From NCBI GenBank assembly GCA_963170055.1, contig CAUJGJ010000093.1:1264001-1328000 (forward strand): a DNA stretch of 64,000 bases. The letters are read 5' to 3'. This document shows positions 50,001 to 63,965 of this stretch, piece by piece. The translations under genes and the position numbers were made by a program. This stretch comes from Halisarca cf. caerulea. Lineage: Eukaryota; Porifera; Demospongiae; Chondrillida; Halisarcidae. The notes under the pieces are model-generated. The model saw only the letters and a list, made by a program, of their open reading frames with translations. It was not told the origin of the DNA and did no database searches. Numbering within the stretch: the stretch's first letter is position 1; the number at the start of each line of letters is the position of its first letter.

Positions 50001-50665
50001 ATTTCAGCTTAAACAACTATTCCAATGTCTCTTTAAAATGTTAACGTTGCTAAATTTAATTTTATCATAAGAACAAAATTGTCAAAACTGCAAATATCTT
50101 AAAAACTGACTTAGTAACTTTCATTTAATGCAAATTTCAGCTTAAACAACTATTCCAATGTCTCTTTAAAATGCTAACGTTGCTAAATTTAATTTTATCA
50201 TAAGAATAAATTTCCCAAAGTTGCAAATATCTTAAAAACTGACTTAGTAACTTTCATTTAATGCAAATTTCAGCTTAAACAACTATTCCAATGTTTCTTT
50301 AAAATGCTAACGTTGCTAAATTTAATTTTATCATAAGAACAAAATTGTCAAAAATGCAAATATCTTAAAAACTGACTTAGTAACTTTCATTTAAGGCAAA
50401 TTTCAGCTTAAACAACTATTCCAATGTCTCTTTAAAATGCTAACGTTGCTAAATTTAATTTTATCATAAGAATAAAATTCCCAAAGTTGCAAATATCTTA
50501 AAAACTGACTTAGTAACTTTCATTTAAAGCAAATTTCAGCTTAAACAACTATTCCAATGTCTCTTTAAAATGTTAACGTTGCTAAATTTAATTTTATCAT
50601 AAGAATAAAATTCCCAAAGTTGCAAATATCTTAAAAACTGACTCAGTAACTTTCATTTAAAGCAA

Positions 50666-52660
50666 ATATCAGCTTAAACAACTATTCCAATGTCTTTTTA
50701 AAATGTTAACGTTGCTAAATTTAATTTTATCATAAGAATAAAATTCCCAAAGTTGCAAATTTCTTAAAAACTGACTTAGTAACTTTCATTTAAAGCAAAT
50801 TTCAGCTTAAACAACTATTCCAATGTCTCTTTAAAATGTTAACGTTGCTAAAGTTAATTTTATCATAAGAATAAAATTGTCAAAGTTGCAAATATCTTAA
50901 AAACTGACTTAGTAACTTTCATATAAAGCCAATTTTAGCTTAAACAACTATTCCAATGTCTCTTTAAAATGTTAACGTTGCTAAATGTAATTTTATCATA
51001 AGAATAAAATTGTCAAAAATGCAAATATCTTAAAAACTGACTTAGTAACTTTCATTTAAAGAAAATTTCAGCTTAAACAACTATTCCAATGTCTCTTTAA
51101 AATGTTAACGTTGCTAAATTTAATTTTATCATAAGAATAAAATTGTCAAAGTTGCAAATATCTTAAAAACTGACTTAGTAACTTTCATATAAAGCCAATT
51201 TCAGCTTAAACAACTATTCCAATGTCTCTTTAAAATGTTAACGTTGCTAAATTTAATTTTATCATAAGAATAAAATTGTCAAAAATGCAAATATCTTAAA
51301 AACTGACTTAGTAACTTTCATTTAATGCAAATTTCAGCTTAAACAACTATTCCAATGTCTCTTTAAAAAATTAACGTTGCTAAATTAAATTTTATCATAA
51401 GAATAAAATTGTCAAAGTTGCAAATATCTTAAAAACTGACTTAGTAACTTTCATATAAAGCCAATTTCAGCTTAAACAACTATTCCAATGTCTCTTTAAA
51501 ATGTTAACGTTGCTAAATTTAATTTTATCATAAGAATAAAATTCCCAAAGTTGCAAATATCTTAAAAACTTACTTAGTAACTTTCATTTAATGCAAATTT
51601 CAGCTTAAACAACTATTCCAATGTCTCTTTAAAATGCTAACGTTGCTAAATTTAATTTTATCATAAGAATAAAATTCCCAAAGTTGCAAATATCTTAAAA
51701 ACTGACTTAGTAACTTTCATTTAAAGCAAATTTCAGCTTAAACAACTATTCCAATGTCTCTTTAAAATGTTAACGTTGCTAAATTTAATTTTATCATAAG
51801 AACAAAATTGTCAAAAATGCAAATATCTTAAAAACTGACTTAGTAACTTTCATTTAATGCAAATTTCAGCTTAAACAACTATTCCAATGTCTCTTTAAAA
51901 TGCTAACGTTGCTAAATTTAATTTTATCATAAGAATAAATTTCCCAAAGTTGCAAATATCTTAAAAACTGACTTAGTAACTTTCATTTAATGCAAATTTC
52001 AGCTTAAACAACTATTCCAATGTCTCTTTAAAATGTTAACGTTGCTAAATTTAATTTTATCATAAGAACAAAATTGTCAAAACTGCAAATATCTTAAAAA
52101 CTGACTTAGTAACTTTCATTTAATGCAAATTTCAGCTTAAACAACTATTCCAATGTCTCTTTAAAATGCTAACGTTGCTAAATTTAATTTTATCATAAGA
52201 ATAAATTTCCCAAAGTTGCAAATATCTTAAAAACTGACTTAGTAACTTTCATTTAATGCAAATTTCAGCTTAAACAACTATTCCAATGTTTCTTTAAAAT
52301 GCTAACGTTGCTAAATTTAATTTTATCATAAGAACAAAATTGTCAAAAATGCAAATATCTTAAAAACTGACTTAGTAACTTTCATTTAAGGCAAATTTCA
52401 GCTTAAACAACTATTCCAATGTCTCTTTAAAATGCTAACGTTGCTAAATTTAATTTTATCATAAGAATAAAATTCCCAAAGTTGCAAATATCTTAAAAAC
52501 TGACTTAGTAACTTTCATTTAAAGCAAATTTCAGCTTAAACAACTATTCCAATGTCTCTTTAAAATGTTAACGTTGCTAAATTTAATTTTATCATAAGAA
52601 TAAAATTCCCAAAGTTGCAAATATCTTAAAAACTGACTCAGTAACTTTCATTTAAAGCAA
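50666..52660 (+). repeat. 15-mer HOR (1995 bp), copy 2
   Basis: Same fifteen positions. It carries the private AAAGTTAATTTT at 50851 (position 2), shared only with copy 3 exactly 1995 bp further on, so copies 2 and 3 are each other's closest relatives. Confidence 0.92.
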
Positions 52661-54655
52661 ATATCAGCTTAAACAACTATTCCAATGTCTTTTTAAAATG
52701 TTAACGTTGCTAAATTTAATTTTATCATAAGAATAAAATTCCCAAAGTTGCAAATTTCTTAAAAACTGACTTAGTAACTTTCATTTAAAGCAAATTTCAG
52801 CTTAAACAACTATTCCAATGTCTCTTTAAAATGTTAACGTTGCTAAAGTTAATTTTATCATAAGAATAAAATTGTCAAAGTTGCAAATATCTTAAAAACT
52901 GACTTAGTAACTTTCATATAAAGCCAATTTTAGCTTAAACAACTATTCCAATGTCTCTTTAAAATGTTAACGTTGCTAAATGTAATTTTATCATAAGAAT
53001 AAAATTGTCAAAAATGCAAATATCTTAAAAACTGACTTAGTAACTTTCATTTAAAGAAAATTTCAGCTTAAACAACTATTCCAATGTCTCTTTAAAATGT
53101 TAACGTTGCTAAATTTAATTTTATCATAAGAATAAAATTGTCAAAGTTGCAAATATCTTAAAAACTGACTTAGTAACTTTCATATAAAGCCAATTTCAGC
53201 TTAAACAACTATTCCAATGTCTCTTTAAAATGTTAACGTTGCTAAATTTAATTTTATCATAAGAATAAAATTGTCAAAAATGCAAATATCTTAAAAACTG
53301 ACTTAGTAACTTTCATTTAATGCAAATTTCAGCTTAAACAACTATTCCAATGTCTCTTTAAAAAATTAACGTTGCTAAATTAAATTTTATCATAAGAATA
53401 AAATTGTCAAAGTTGCAAATATCTTAAAAACTGACTTAGTAACTTTCATATAAAGCCAATTTCAGCTTAAACAACTATTCCAATGTCTCTTTAAAATGTT
53501 AACGTTGCTAAATTTAATTTTATCATAAGAATAAAATTCCCAAAGTTGCAAATATCTTAAAAACTTACTTAGTAACTTTCATTTAATGCAAATTTCAGCT
53601 TAAACAACTATTCCAATGTCTCTTTAAAATGCTAACGTTGCTAAATTTAATTTTATCATAAGAATAAAATTCCCAAAGTTGCAAATATCTTAAAAACTGA
53701 CTTAGTAACTTTCATTTAAAGCAAATTTCAGCTTAAACAACTATTCCAATGTCTCTTTAAAATGTTAACGTTGCTAAATTTAATTTTATCATAAGAACAA
53801 AATTGTCAAAAATGCAAATATCTTAAAAACTGACTTAGTAACTTTCATTTAATGCAAATTTCAGCTTAAACAACTATTCCAATGTCTCTTTAAAATGCTA
53901 ACGTTGCTAAATTTAATTTTATCATAAGAATAAATTTCCCAAAGTTGCAAATATCTTAAAAACTGACTTAGTAACTTTCATTTAATGCAAATTTCAGCTT
54001 AAACAACTATTCCAATGTCTCTTTAAAATGTTAACGTTGCTAAATTTAATTTTATCATAAGAACAAAATTGTCAAAACTGCAAATATCTTAAAAACTGAC
54101 TTAGTAACTTTCATTTAATGCAAATTTCAGCTTAAACAACTATTCCAATGTCTCTTTAAAATGCTAACGTTGCTAAATTTAATTTTATCATAAGAATAAA
54201 TTTCCCAAAGTTGCAAATATCTTAAAAACTGACTTAGTAACTTTCATTTAATGCAAATTTCAGCTTAAACAACTATTCCAATGTTTCTTTAAAATGCTAA
54301 CGTTGCTAAATTTAATTTTATCATAAGAACAAAATTGTCAAAAATGCAAATATCTTAAAAACTGACTTAGTAACTTTCATTTAAGGCAAATTTCAGCTTA
54401 AACAACTATTCCAATGTCTCTTTAAAATGCTAACGTTGCTAAATTTAATTTTATCATAAGAATAAAATTCCCAAAGTTGCAAATATCTTAAAAACTGACT
54501 TAGTAACTTTCATTTAAAGCAAATTTCAGCTTAAACAACTATTCCAATGTCTCTTTAAAATGTTAACGTTGCTAAATTTAATTTTATCATAAGAATAAAA
54601 TTCCCAAAGTTGCAAATATCTTAAAAACTGACTCAGTAACTTTCACTTAAAGCAA
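52661..54655 (+). repeat. 15-mer HOR (1995 bp), copy 3
   Basis: Same order. It has AAAGTTAATTTT at 52846. Its position 15 (54523) has TTTCACTTAAAGC, which otherwise appears at 61424. Confidence 0.92.
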
Positions 54656-55453
54656 ATATCAGCTTAAACAACTATTCCAATGTCTTTTTAAAATGTTAAC
54701 GTTGCTAAATTTAATTTTATCATAAGAATAAAATTCCCAAAGTTGCAAATATCTTAAAAACTGACTTAGTAACTTTCATTTAAAGCAAATTTCAGCTTAA
54801 ACAACTATTCCAATGTCTCTTTAAAATGTTAACGTTGCTAAATTAAATTTTATCATAAGAATAAAATTGTCAAAGTTGCAAATATCTTAAAAACTGACTT
54901 AGTAACTTTCATATAAAGCCAATTTCAGCTTAAACAACTATTCCAATGTCTCTTTAAAATGTTAACGTTGCTAAATGTAATTTTATCATAAGAATAAAAT
55001 TGTCAAAAATGCAAATATCTTAAAAACTGACTTAGTAACTTTCATTTAAAGCAAATTTCAACTTAAACAACTATTCCAATGTCTCTTTAAAATGTTAACG
55101 TTGCTAAATTTAATTTTATCATAAGAATAAAATTGTCAAAGTTGCAAATATCTTAAAAACTGACTTAGTAACTTTCATATAAAGCCAATTTCAGCTTAAA
55201 CAACTATTCCAATGTCTCTTTAAAATGTTAACGTTGCTAAATTTAATTTTATCATAAGAATAAAATTGTCAAAAATGCAAATATCTTAAAAACTGACTTA
55301 GTAACTTTCATTTAATGCAAATTTCAGCTTAAACAACTATTCCAATGTCTCTTTAAAATGTTAACGTTGCTAAATTTAATTTTATCATAAGAATAAAATT
55401 CCCAAAGTTGCAAATATCTTAAAAACTGACTCAGTAACTTTCATTTAAAGCAA
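54656..55453 (+). repeat. 6-monomer truncated K unit (798 bp)
   Basis: Contains K, positions 2-5 in variant form (AAATTAAAT at 54841; TTTCAACTT at 55057; ATTTCAG instead of ATTTTAG in B''), then a monomer (55321) with TTAACG, CCC and GACTCAG like position 15. About nine monomers are missing relative to a full unit. The same variant set recurs at 61439-62103. Confidence 0.85.
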
Positions 55454-57448
55454 ATATCAGCTTAAACAACTATTCCAATGTCTTTTTAAAATGTTAACGT
55501 TGCTAAATTTAATTTTATCATAAGAATAAAATTCCCAAAGTTGCAAATTTCTTAAAAACTGACTTAGTAACTTTCATTTAAAGCAAATTTCAGCTTAAAC
55601 AACTATTCCAATGTCTCTTTAAAATGTTAACGTTGCTAAATTTAATTTTATCATAAGAATAAAATTGTCAAAGTTGCAAATATCTTAAAAACTGACTTAG
55701 TAACTTTCATATAAAGCCAATTTTAGCTTAAACAACTATTCCAATGTCTCTTTAAAATGTTAACGTTGCTAAATGTAATTTTATCATAAGAATAAAATTG
55801 TCAAAAATGCAAATATCTTAAAAACTGACTTAGTAACTTTCATTTAAAGAAAATTTCAGCTTAAACAACTATTCCAATGTCTCTTTAAAATGTTAACGTT
55901 GCTAAATTTAATTTTATCATAAGAATAAAATTGTCAAAGTTGCAAATATCTTAAAAACTGACTTAGTAACTTTCATATAAAGCCAATTTCAGCTTAAACA
56001 ACTATTCCAATGTCTCTTTAAAATGTTAACGTTGCTAAATTTAATTTTATCATAAGAATAAAATTGTCAAAAATGCAAATATCTTAAAAACTGACTTAGT
56101 AACTTTCATTTAATGCAAATTTCAGCTTAAACAACTATTCCAATGTCTCTTTAAAAAATTAACGTTGCTAAATTAAATTTTATCATAAGAATAAAATTGT
56201 CAAAGTTGCAAATATCTTAAAAACTGACTTAGTAACTTTCATATAAAGCCAATTTCAGCTTAAACAACTATTCCAATGTCTCTTTAAAATGTTAACGTTG
56301 CTAAATTTAATTTTATCATAAGAATAAAATTCCCAAAGTTGCAAATATCTTAAAAACTTACTTAGTAACTTTCATTTAATGCAAATTTCAGCTTAAACAA
56401 CTATTCCAATGTCTCTTTAAAATGCTAACGTTGCTAAATTTAATTTTATCATAAGAATAAAATTCCCAAAGTTGCAAATATCTTAAAAACTGACTTAGTA
56501 ACTTTCATTTAAAGCAAATTTCAGCTTAAACAACTATTCCAATGTCTCTTTAAAATGTTAACGTTGCTAAATTTAATTTTATCATAAGAACAAAATTGTC
56601 AAAAATGCAAATATCTTAAAAACTGACTTAGTAACTTTCATTTAATGCAAATTTCAGCTTAAACAACTATTCCAATGTCTCTTTAAAATGCTAACGTTGC
56701 TAAATTTAATTTTATCATAAGAATAAATTTCCCAAAGTTGCAAATATCTTAAAAACTGACTTAGTAACTTTCATTTAATGCAAATTTCAGCTTAAACAAC
56801 TATTCCAATGTCTCTTTAAAATGTTAACGTTGCTAAATTTAATTTTATCATAAGAACAAAATTGTCAAAACTGCAAATATCTTAAAAACTGACTTAGTAA
56901 CTTTCATTTAATGCAAATTTCAGCTTAAACAACTATTCCAATGTCTCTTTAAAATGCTAACGTTGCTAAATTTAATTTTATCATAAGAATAAATTTCCCA
57001 AAGTTGCAAATATCTTAAAAACTGACTTAGTAACTTTCATTTAATGCAAATTTCAGCTTAAACAACTATTCCAATGTTTCTTTAAAATGCTAACGTTGCT
57101 AAATTTAATTTTATCATAAGAACAAAATTGTCAAAAATGCAAATATCTTAAAAACTGACTTAGTAACTTTCATTTAAGGCAAATTTCAGCTTAAACAACT
57201 ATTCCAATGTCTCTTTAAAATGCTAACGTTGCTAAATTTAATTTTATCATAAGAATAAAATTCCCAAAGTTGCAAATATCTTAAAAACTGACTTAGTAAC
57301 TTTCATTTAAAGCAAATTTCAGCTTAAACAACTATTCCAATGTCTCTTTAAAATGTTAACGTTGCTAAATTTAATTTTATCATAAGAATAAAATTCCCAA
57401 AGTTGCAAATATCTTAAAAACTGACTCAGTAACTTTCATTTAAAGCAA
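55454..57448 (+). repeat. 15-mer HOR (1995 bp), copy 4
   Basis: A complete unit with the AAAACTG marker at position 11 (56864) and all other position-specific states. Confidence 0.92.
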
Positions 57449-59443
57449 ATATCAGCTTAAACAACTATTCCAATGTCTTTTTAAAATGTTAACGTTGCTA
57501 AATTTAATTTTATCATAAGAATAAAATTCCCAAAGTTGCAAATTTCTTAAAAACTGACTTAGTAACTTTCATTTAAAGCAAATTTCAGCTTAAACAACTA
57601 TTCCAATGTCTCTTTAAAATGTTAACGTTGCTAAATTTAATTTTATCATAAGAATAAAATTGTCAAAGTTGCAAATATCTTAAAAACTGACTTAGTAACT
57701 TTCATATAAAGCCAATTTTAGCTTAAACAACTATTCCAATGTCTCTTTAAAATGTTAACGTTGCTAAATGTAATTTTATCATAAGAATAAAATTGTCAAA
57801 AATGCAAATATCTTAAAAACTGACTTAGTAACTTTCATTTAAAGAAAATTTCAGCTTAAACAACTATTCCAATGTCTCTTTAAAATGTTAACGTTGCTAA
57901 ATTTAATTTTATCATAAGAATAAAATTGTCAAAGTTGCAAATATCTTAAAAACTGACTTAGTAACTTTCATATAAAGCCAATTTCAGCTTAAACAACTAT
58001 TCCAATGTCTCTTTAAAATGTTAACGTTGCTAAATTTAATTTTATCATAAGAATAAAATTGTCAAAAATGCAAATATCTTAAAAACTGACTTAGTAACTT
58101 TCATTTAATGCAAATTTCAGCTTAAACAACTATTCCAATGTCTCTTTAAAAAATTAACGTTGCTAAATTAAATTTTATCATAAGAATAAAATTGTCAAAG
58201 TTGCAAATATCTTAAAAACTGACTTAGTAACTTTCATATAAAGCCAATTTCAGCTTAAACAACTATTCCAATGTCTCTTTAAAATGTTAACGTTGCTAAA
58301 TTTAATTTTATCATAAGAATAAAATTCCCAAAGTTGCAAATATCTTAAAAACTTACTTAGTAACTTTCATTTAATGCAAATTTCAGCTTAAACAACTATT
58401 CCAATGTCTCTTTAAAATGCTAACGTTGCTAAATTTAATTTTATCATAAGAATAAAATTCCCAAAGTTGCAAATATCTTAAAAACTGACTTAGTAACTTT
58501 CATTTAAAGCAAATTTCAGCTTAAACAACTATTCCAATGTCTCTTTAAAATGTTAACGTTGCTAAATTTAATTTTATCATAAGAACAAAATTGTCAAAAA
58601 TGCAAATATCTTAAAAACTGACTTAGTAACTTTCATTTAATGCAAATTTCAGCTTAAACAACTATTCCAATGTCTCTTTAAAATGCTAACGTTGCTAAAT
58701 TTAATTTTATCATAAGAATAAATTTCCCAAAGTTGCAAATATCTTAAAAACTGACTTAGTAACTTTCATTTAATGCAAATTTCAGCTTAAACAACTATTC
58801 CAATGTCTCTTTAAAATGTTAACGTTGCTAAATTTAATTTTATCATAAGAACAAAATTGTCAAAACTGCAAATATCTTAAAAACTGACTTAGTAACTTTC
58901 ATTTAATGCAAATTTCAGCTTAAACAACTATTCCAATGTCTCTTTAAAATGCTAACGTTGCTAAATTTAATTTTATCATAAGAATAAATTTCCCAAAGTT
59001 GCAAATATCTTAAAAACTGACTTAGTAACTTTCATTTAATGCAAATTTCAGCTTAAACAACTATTCCAATGTTTCTTTAAAATGCTAACGTTGCTAAATT
59101 TAATTTTATCATAAGAACAAAATTGTCAAAAATGCAAATATCTTAAAAACTGACTTAGTAACTTTCATTTAAGGCAAATTTCAGCTTAAACAACTATTCC
59201 AATGTCTCTTTAAAATGCTAACGTTGCTAAATTTAATTTTATCATAAGAATAAAATTCCCAAAGTTGCAAATATCTTAAAAACTGACTTAGTAACTTTCA
59301 TTTAAAGCAAATTTCAGCTTAAACAACTATTCCAATGTCTCTTTAAAATGTTAACGTTGCTAAATTTAATTTTATCATAAGAATAAAATTCCCAAAGTTG
59401 CAAATATCTTAAAAACTGACTCAGTAACTTTCATTTAAAGCAA
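57449..59443 (+). repeat. 15-mer HOR (1995 bp), copy 5
   Basis: A complete unit in the same order as copy 4, with K at 57449 and the position-11 AAAACTG marker near 58859. Confidence 0.92.
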
Positions 59444-61438
59444 ATATCAGCTTAAACAACTATTCCAATGTCTTTTTAAAATGTTAACGTTGCTAAATTT
59501 AATTTTATCATAAGAATAAAATTCCCAAAGTTGCAAATTTCTTAAAAACTGACTTAGTAACTTTCATTTAAAGCAAATTTCAGCTTAAACAACTATTCCA
59601 ATGTCTCTTTAAAATGTTAACGTTGCTAAATTTAATTTTATCATAAGAATAAAATTGTCAAAGTTGCAAATATCTTAAAAACTGACTTAGTAACTTTCAT
59701 ATAAAGCCAATTTTAGCTTAAACAACTATTCCAATGTCTCTTTAAAATGTTAACGTTGCTAAATGTAATTTTATCATAAGAATAAAATTGTCAAAAATGC
59801 AAATATCTTAAAAACTGACTTAGTAACTTTCATTTAAAGAAAATTTCAGCTTAAACAACTATTCCAATGTCTCTTTAAAATGTTAACGTTGCTAAATTTA
59901 ATTTTATCATAAGAATAAAATTGTCAAAGTTGCAAATATCTTAAAAACTGACTTAGTAACTTTCATATAAAGCCAATTTCAGCTTAAACAACTATTCCAA
60001 TGTCTCTTTAAAATGTTAACGTTGCTAAATTTAATTTTATCATAAGAATAAAATTGTCAAAAATGCAAATATCTTAAAAACTGACTTAGTAACTTTCATT
60101 TAATGCAAATTTCAGCTTAAACAACTATTCCAATGTCTCTTTAAAAAATTAACGTTGCTAAATTAAATTTTATCATAAGAATAAAATTGTCAAAGTTGCA
60201 AATATCTTAAAAACTGACTTAGTAACTTTCATATAAAGCCAATTTCAGCTTAAACAACTATTCCAATGTCTCTTTAAAATGTTAACGTTGCTAAATTTAA
60301 TTTTATCATAAGAATAAAATTCCCAAAGTTGCAAATATCTTAAAAACTTACTTAGTAACTTTCATTTAATGCAAATTTCAGCTTAAACAACTATTCCAAT
60401 GTCTCTTTAAAATGCTAACGTTGCTAAATTTAATTTTATCATAAGAATAAAATTCCCAAAGTTGCAAATATCTTAAAAACTGACTTAGTAACTTTCATTT
60501 AAAGCAAATTTCAGCTTAAACAACTATTCCAATGTCTCTTTAAAATGTTAACGTTGCTAAATTTAATTTTATCATAAGAACAAAATTGTCAAAAATGCAA
60601 ATATCTTAAAAACTGACTTAGTAACTTTCATTTAATGCAAATTTCAGCTTAAACAACTATTCCAATGTCTCTTTAAAATGCTAACGTTGCTAAATTTAAT
60701 TTTATCATAAGAATAAATTTCCCAAAGTTGCAAATATCTTAAAAACTGACTTAGTAACTTTCATTTAATGCAAATTTCAGCTTAAACAACTATTCCAATG
60801 TCTCTTTAAAATGTTAACGTTGCTAAATTTAATTTTATCATAAGAACAAAATTGTCAAAACTGCAAATATCTTAAAAACTGACTTAGTAACTTTCATTTA
60901 ATGCAAATTTCAGCTTAAACAACTATTCCAATGTCTCTTTAAAATGCTAACGTTGCTAAATTTAATTTTATCATAAGAATAAATTTCCCAAAGTTGCAAA
61001 TATCTTAAAAACTGACTTAGTAACTTTCATTTAATGCAAATTTCAGCTTAAACAACTATTCCAATGTTTCTTTAAAATGCTAACGTTGCTAAATTTAATT
61101 TTATCATAAGAACAAAATTGTCAAAAATGCAAATATCTTAAAAACTGACTTAGTAACTTTCATTTAAGGCAAATTTCAGCTTAAACAACTATTCCAATGT
61201 CTCTTTAAAATGCTAACGTTGCTAAATTTAATTTTATCATAAGAATAAAATTCCCAAAGTTGCAAATATCTTAAAAACTGACTTAGTAACTTTCATTTAA
61301 AGCAAATTTCAGCTTAAACAACTATTCCAATGTCTCTTTAAAATGTTAACGTTGCTAAATTTAATTTTATCATAAGAATAAAATTCCCAAAGTTGCAAAT
61401 ATCTTAAAAACTGACTCAGTAACTTTCACTTAAAGCAA
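59444..61438 (+). repeat. 15-mer HOR (1995 bp), copy 6
   Basis: A complete unit. Its position 15 (61306) has TTTCACTTAAAGC at 61424, exactly 6783 bp from the same variant at 54641. Confidence 0.92.
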
Positions 61439-62502
61439 ATATCAGCTTAAACAACTATTCCAATGTCTTTTTAAAATGTTAACGTTGCTAAATTTAATTT
61501 TATCATAAGAATAAAATTCCCAAAGTTGCAAATATCTTAAAAACTGACTTAGTAACTTTCATTTAAAGCAAATTTCAGCTTAAACAACTATTCCAATGTC
61601 TCTTTAAAATGTTAACGTTGCTAAATTTAATTTTATCATAAGAATAAAATTGTCAAAGTTGCAAATATCTTAAAAACTGACTTAGTAACTTTCATATAAA
61701 GCCAATTTCAGCTTAAACAACTATTCCAATGTCTCTTTAAAATGTTAACGTTGCTAAATGTAATTTTATCATAAGAATAAAATTGTCAAAAATGCAAATA
61801 TCTTAAAAACTGACTTAGTAACTTTCATTTAAAGCAAATTTCAACTTAAACAACTATTCCAATGTCTCTTTAAAATGTTAACGTTGCTAAATTTAATTTT
61901 ATCATAAGAATAAAATTGTCAAAGTTGCAAATATCTTAAAAACTGACTTAGTAACTTTCATATAAAGCCAATTTCAGCTTAAACAACTATTCCAATGTCT
62001 CTTTAAAATGTTAACGTTGCTAAATTTAATTTTATCATAAGAATAAAATTGTCAAAAATGCAAATATCTTAAAAACTGACTTAGTAACTTTCATTTAATG
62101 CAAATTTCAGCTTAAACAACTATTCCAATGTCTCTTTAAAATGCTAACGTTGCTAAATTTAATTTTATCATAAGAATAAATTTCCCAAAGTTGCAAATAT
62201 CTTAAAAACTGACTTAGTAACTTTCATTTAATGCAAATTTCAGCTTAAACAACTATTCCAATGTCTCTTTAAAATGCTAACGTTGCTAAATTTAATTTTA
62301 TCATAAGAACAAAATTGTCAAAAATGCAAATATCTTAAAAACTGACTTAGTAACTTTCATTTAAGGCAAATTTCAGCTTAAACAACTATTCCAATGTCTC
62401 TTTAAAATGTTAACGTTGCTAAATTTAATTTTATCATAAGAATAAAATTCCCAAAGTTGCAAATATCTTAAAAACTGACTCAGTAACTTTCATTTAAAGC
62501 AA
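61439..62502 (+). repeat. 8-monomer truncated K unit (1064 bp)
   Basis: K, then positions 2-5 in the variant form seen at 54656 (including TTTCAACTT at 61841), then J, a gaacaa monomer with TTTAAGGCAA, and a CCC monomer with GACTCAG. It leads directly into the next K. Confidence 0.85.
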
Positions 62503-63965
62503 ATATCAGCTTAAACAACTATTCCAATGTCTTTTTAAAATGTTAACGTTGCTAAATTTAATTTTATCATAAGAATAAAACTCCCAAAGTTGCAAATATC
62601 TTAAAAACTGACTTAGTAACTTTCATTTAAAGCAAATTTCAGCTTAAACAACTATTACAATGTCTCTTTAAAATGTTAACGTTGCTAAATTTAATTTTAT
62701 CATAAGAATAAAATTGTCAAAGTTGCAAATATCTTAAAAACTGACTTAGTAACTTTCATATAAAGCCAATTTTAGCTTAAACAACTATTCCAATGTCTCT
62801 TTAAAATGTTAACGTTGCTAAATGTAATTTTATCATAAGAATAAAATTGTCAAAAATGCAAATATCTTAAAAACTGACTTAGTAACTTTCATTTAAAGCA
62901 AATTTCAGCTTAAACAACTATTCCAATGTCTCTTTAAAATGTTAACGTTGCTAACTTTAATTTTATCATAAGAATAAAATTGTCAAAGTTGCAAATATCT
63001 TAAAAACTGACTTAGTAACTTTCATATAAAGCCAATTTCAGCTTAAACAACTATTCCAATGTCTCTTTAAAATGTTAACGTTGCTAAATTTAATTTTATC
63101 ATAAGAATAAAATTGTCAAAAATGCAAATATCTTAAAAACTGACTTAGTAACTTTCATTTAATGCAAATTTCAGCTTAAACAACTATTCCAATGTCTCTT
63201 TAAAAAATCAACGTTGCTAAATTTAATTTTATCATAAGAATAAAATTGTCAAAGTTGCAAATATCTTAAAAACTGACTTAGTAACTTTCATATAAAGCCA
63301 ATTTCAGCTTAAACAACTATTCCAATGTCTCTTTAAAATGTTAACGTTGCTAAATTTAATTTTATCATAAGAATAAAATTCCCAAAGTTGCAAATATCTT
63401 AAAAACTTACTTAGTAACTTTCATTTAATGCAAATTTCAGCTTAAACAACTATTCCAATGTCTCTTTAAAATGCTAACGTTGCTAAATTTAATTTTATCA
63501 TAAGAATAAAATTCCCAAAGTTGCAAATATCTTAAAAATTGACTTAGTAACTTTCATTTAAAGCAAATTTCAGCTTAAACAACTATTCCAATGTCTCTTT
63601 AAAAAGTTAACGTTGCTAAATTTAATTTTATCATAAGAACAAAATTGTCAAAAATGCAAATATCTTAAAAACTGACTTAGTAACTTTCATTTAATGCAAA
63701 TTTCAGCTTAAACAACTATTCCAATGTCTCTTTAAAATGCTAACGTTGCTAAATTTAATTTTATCATAAGAATAAATTTCCCAAAGTTGCCAATAACTTA
63801 AAAACTGACTTAGTAACTTTCATATAAAGCCAATTTTAGCTTAAACAACTATTCCAATGTCTCTTTAAAATGTTAACGTTGCTAAATGTAATTTTATCAT
63901 AAGAATAAAATTGTCAAAAATGCAAATATCTTAAAAAATGACTTAGTAACTTTCATTTAAAGCAA
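62503..63965 (+). repeat. Last K unit, 11 monomers, rearranged
   Basis: K and positions 2-10 in order, then a jump: the J monomer at 63701 ends ATATAAAGCCA and is followed by a B'' (ATTTTAG) as in position 3. Private changes are more frequent here: ACTCCCAAAG near 62580, ATTACAATG near 62656, TAACTTTAAT, AAAAAATCAACG, AAAAAGTTAACG and GCCAATAACTT. The unit continues past the window. Confidence 0.82.

Larger units (their letters stand above)
48671..50665 (+). repeat. 15-mer HOR (1995 bp), copy 1
   Basis: Positions in order: 1 K; 2 gtcaaag with tail 125A/132C; 3 B'' with tail TTTAAAGAAA; 4 like 2; 5 gtcaaaaatg with m129 T; 6 AA at m39-40 with AAATTAAAT; 7 CCC with T at m108 and m129 T; 8 m41 C with CCC; 9 gaacaa; 10 J; 11 gaacaa with AAAACTG; 12 J; 13 GTTTC and m41 C with gaacaa and m129 G; 14 m41 C with CCC; 15 CCC with GACTCAG. 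This is the clearest complete HOR of the window. Confidence 0.92.
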
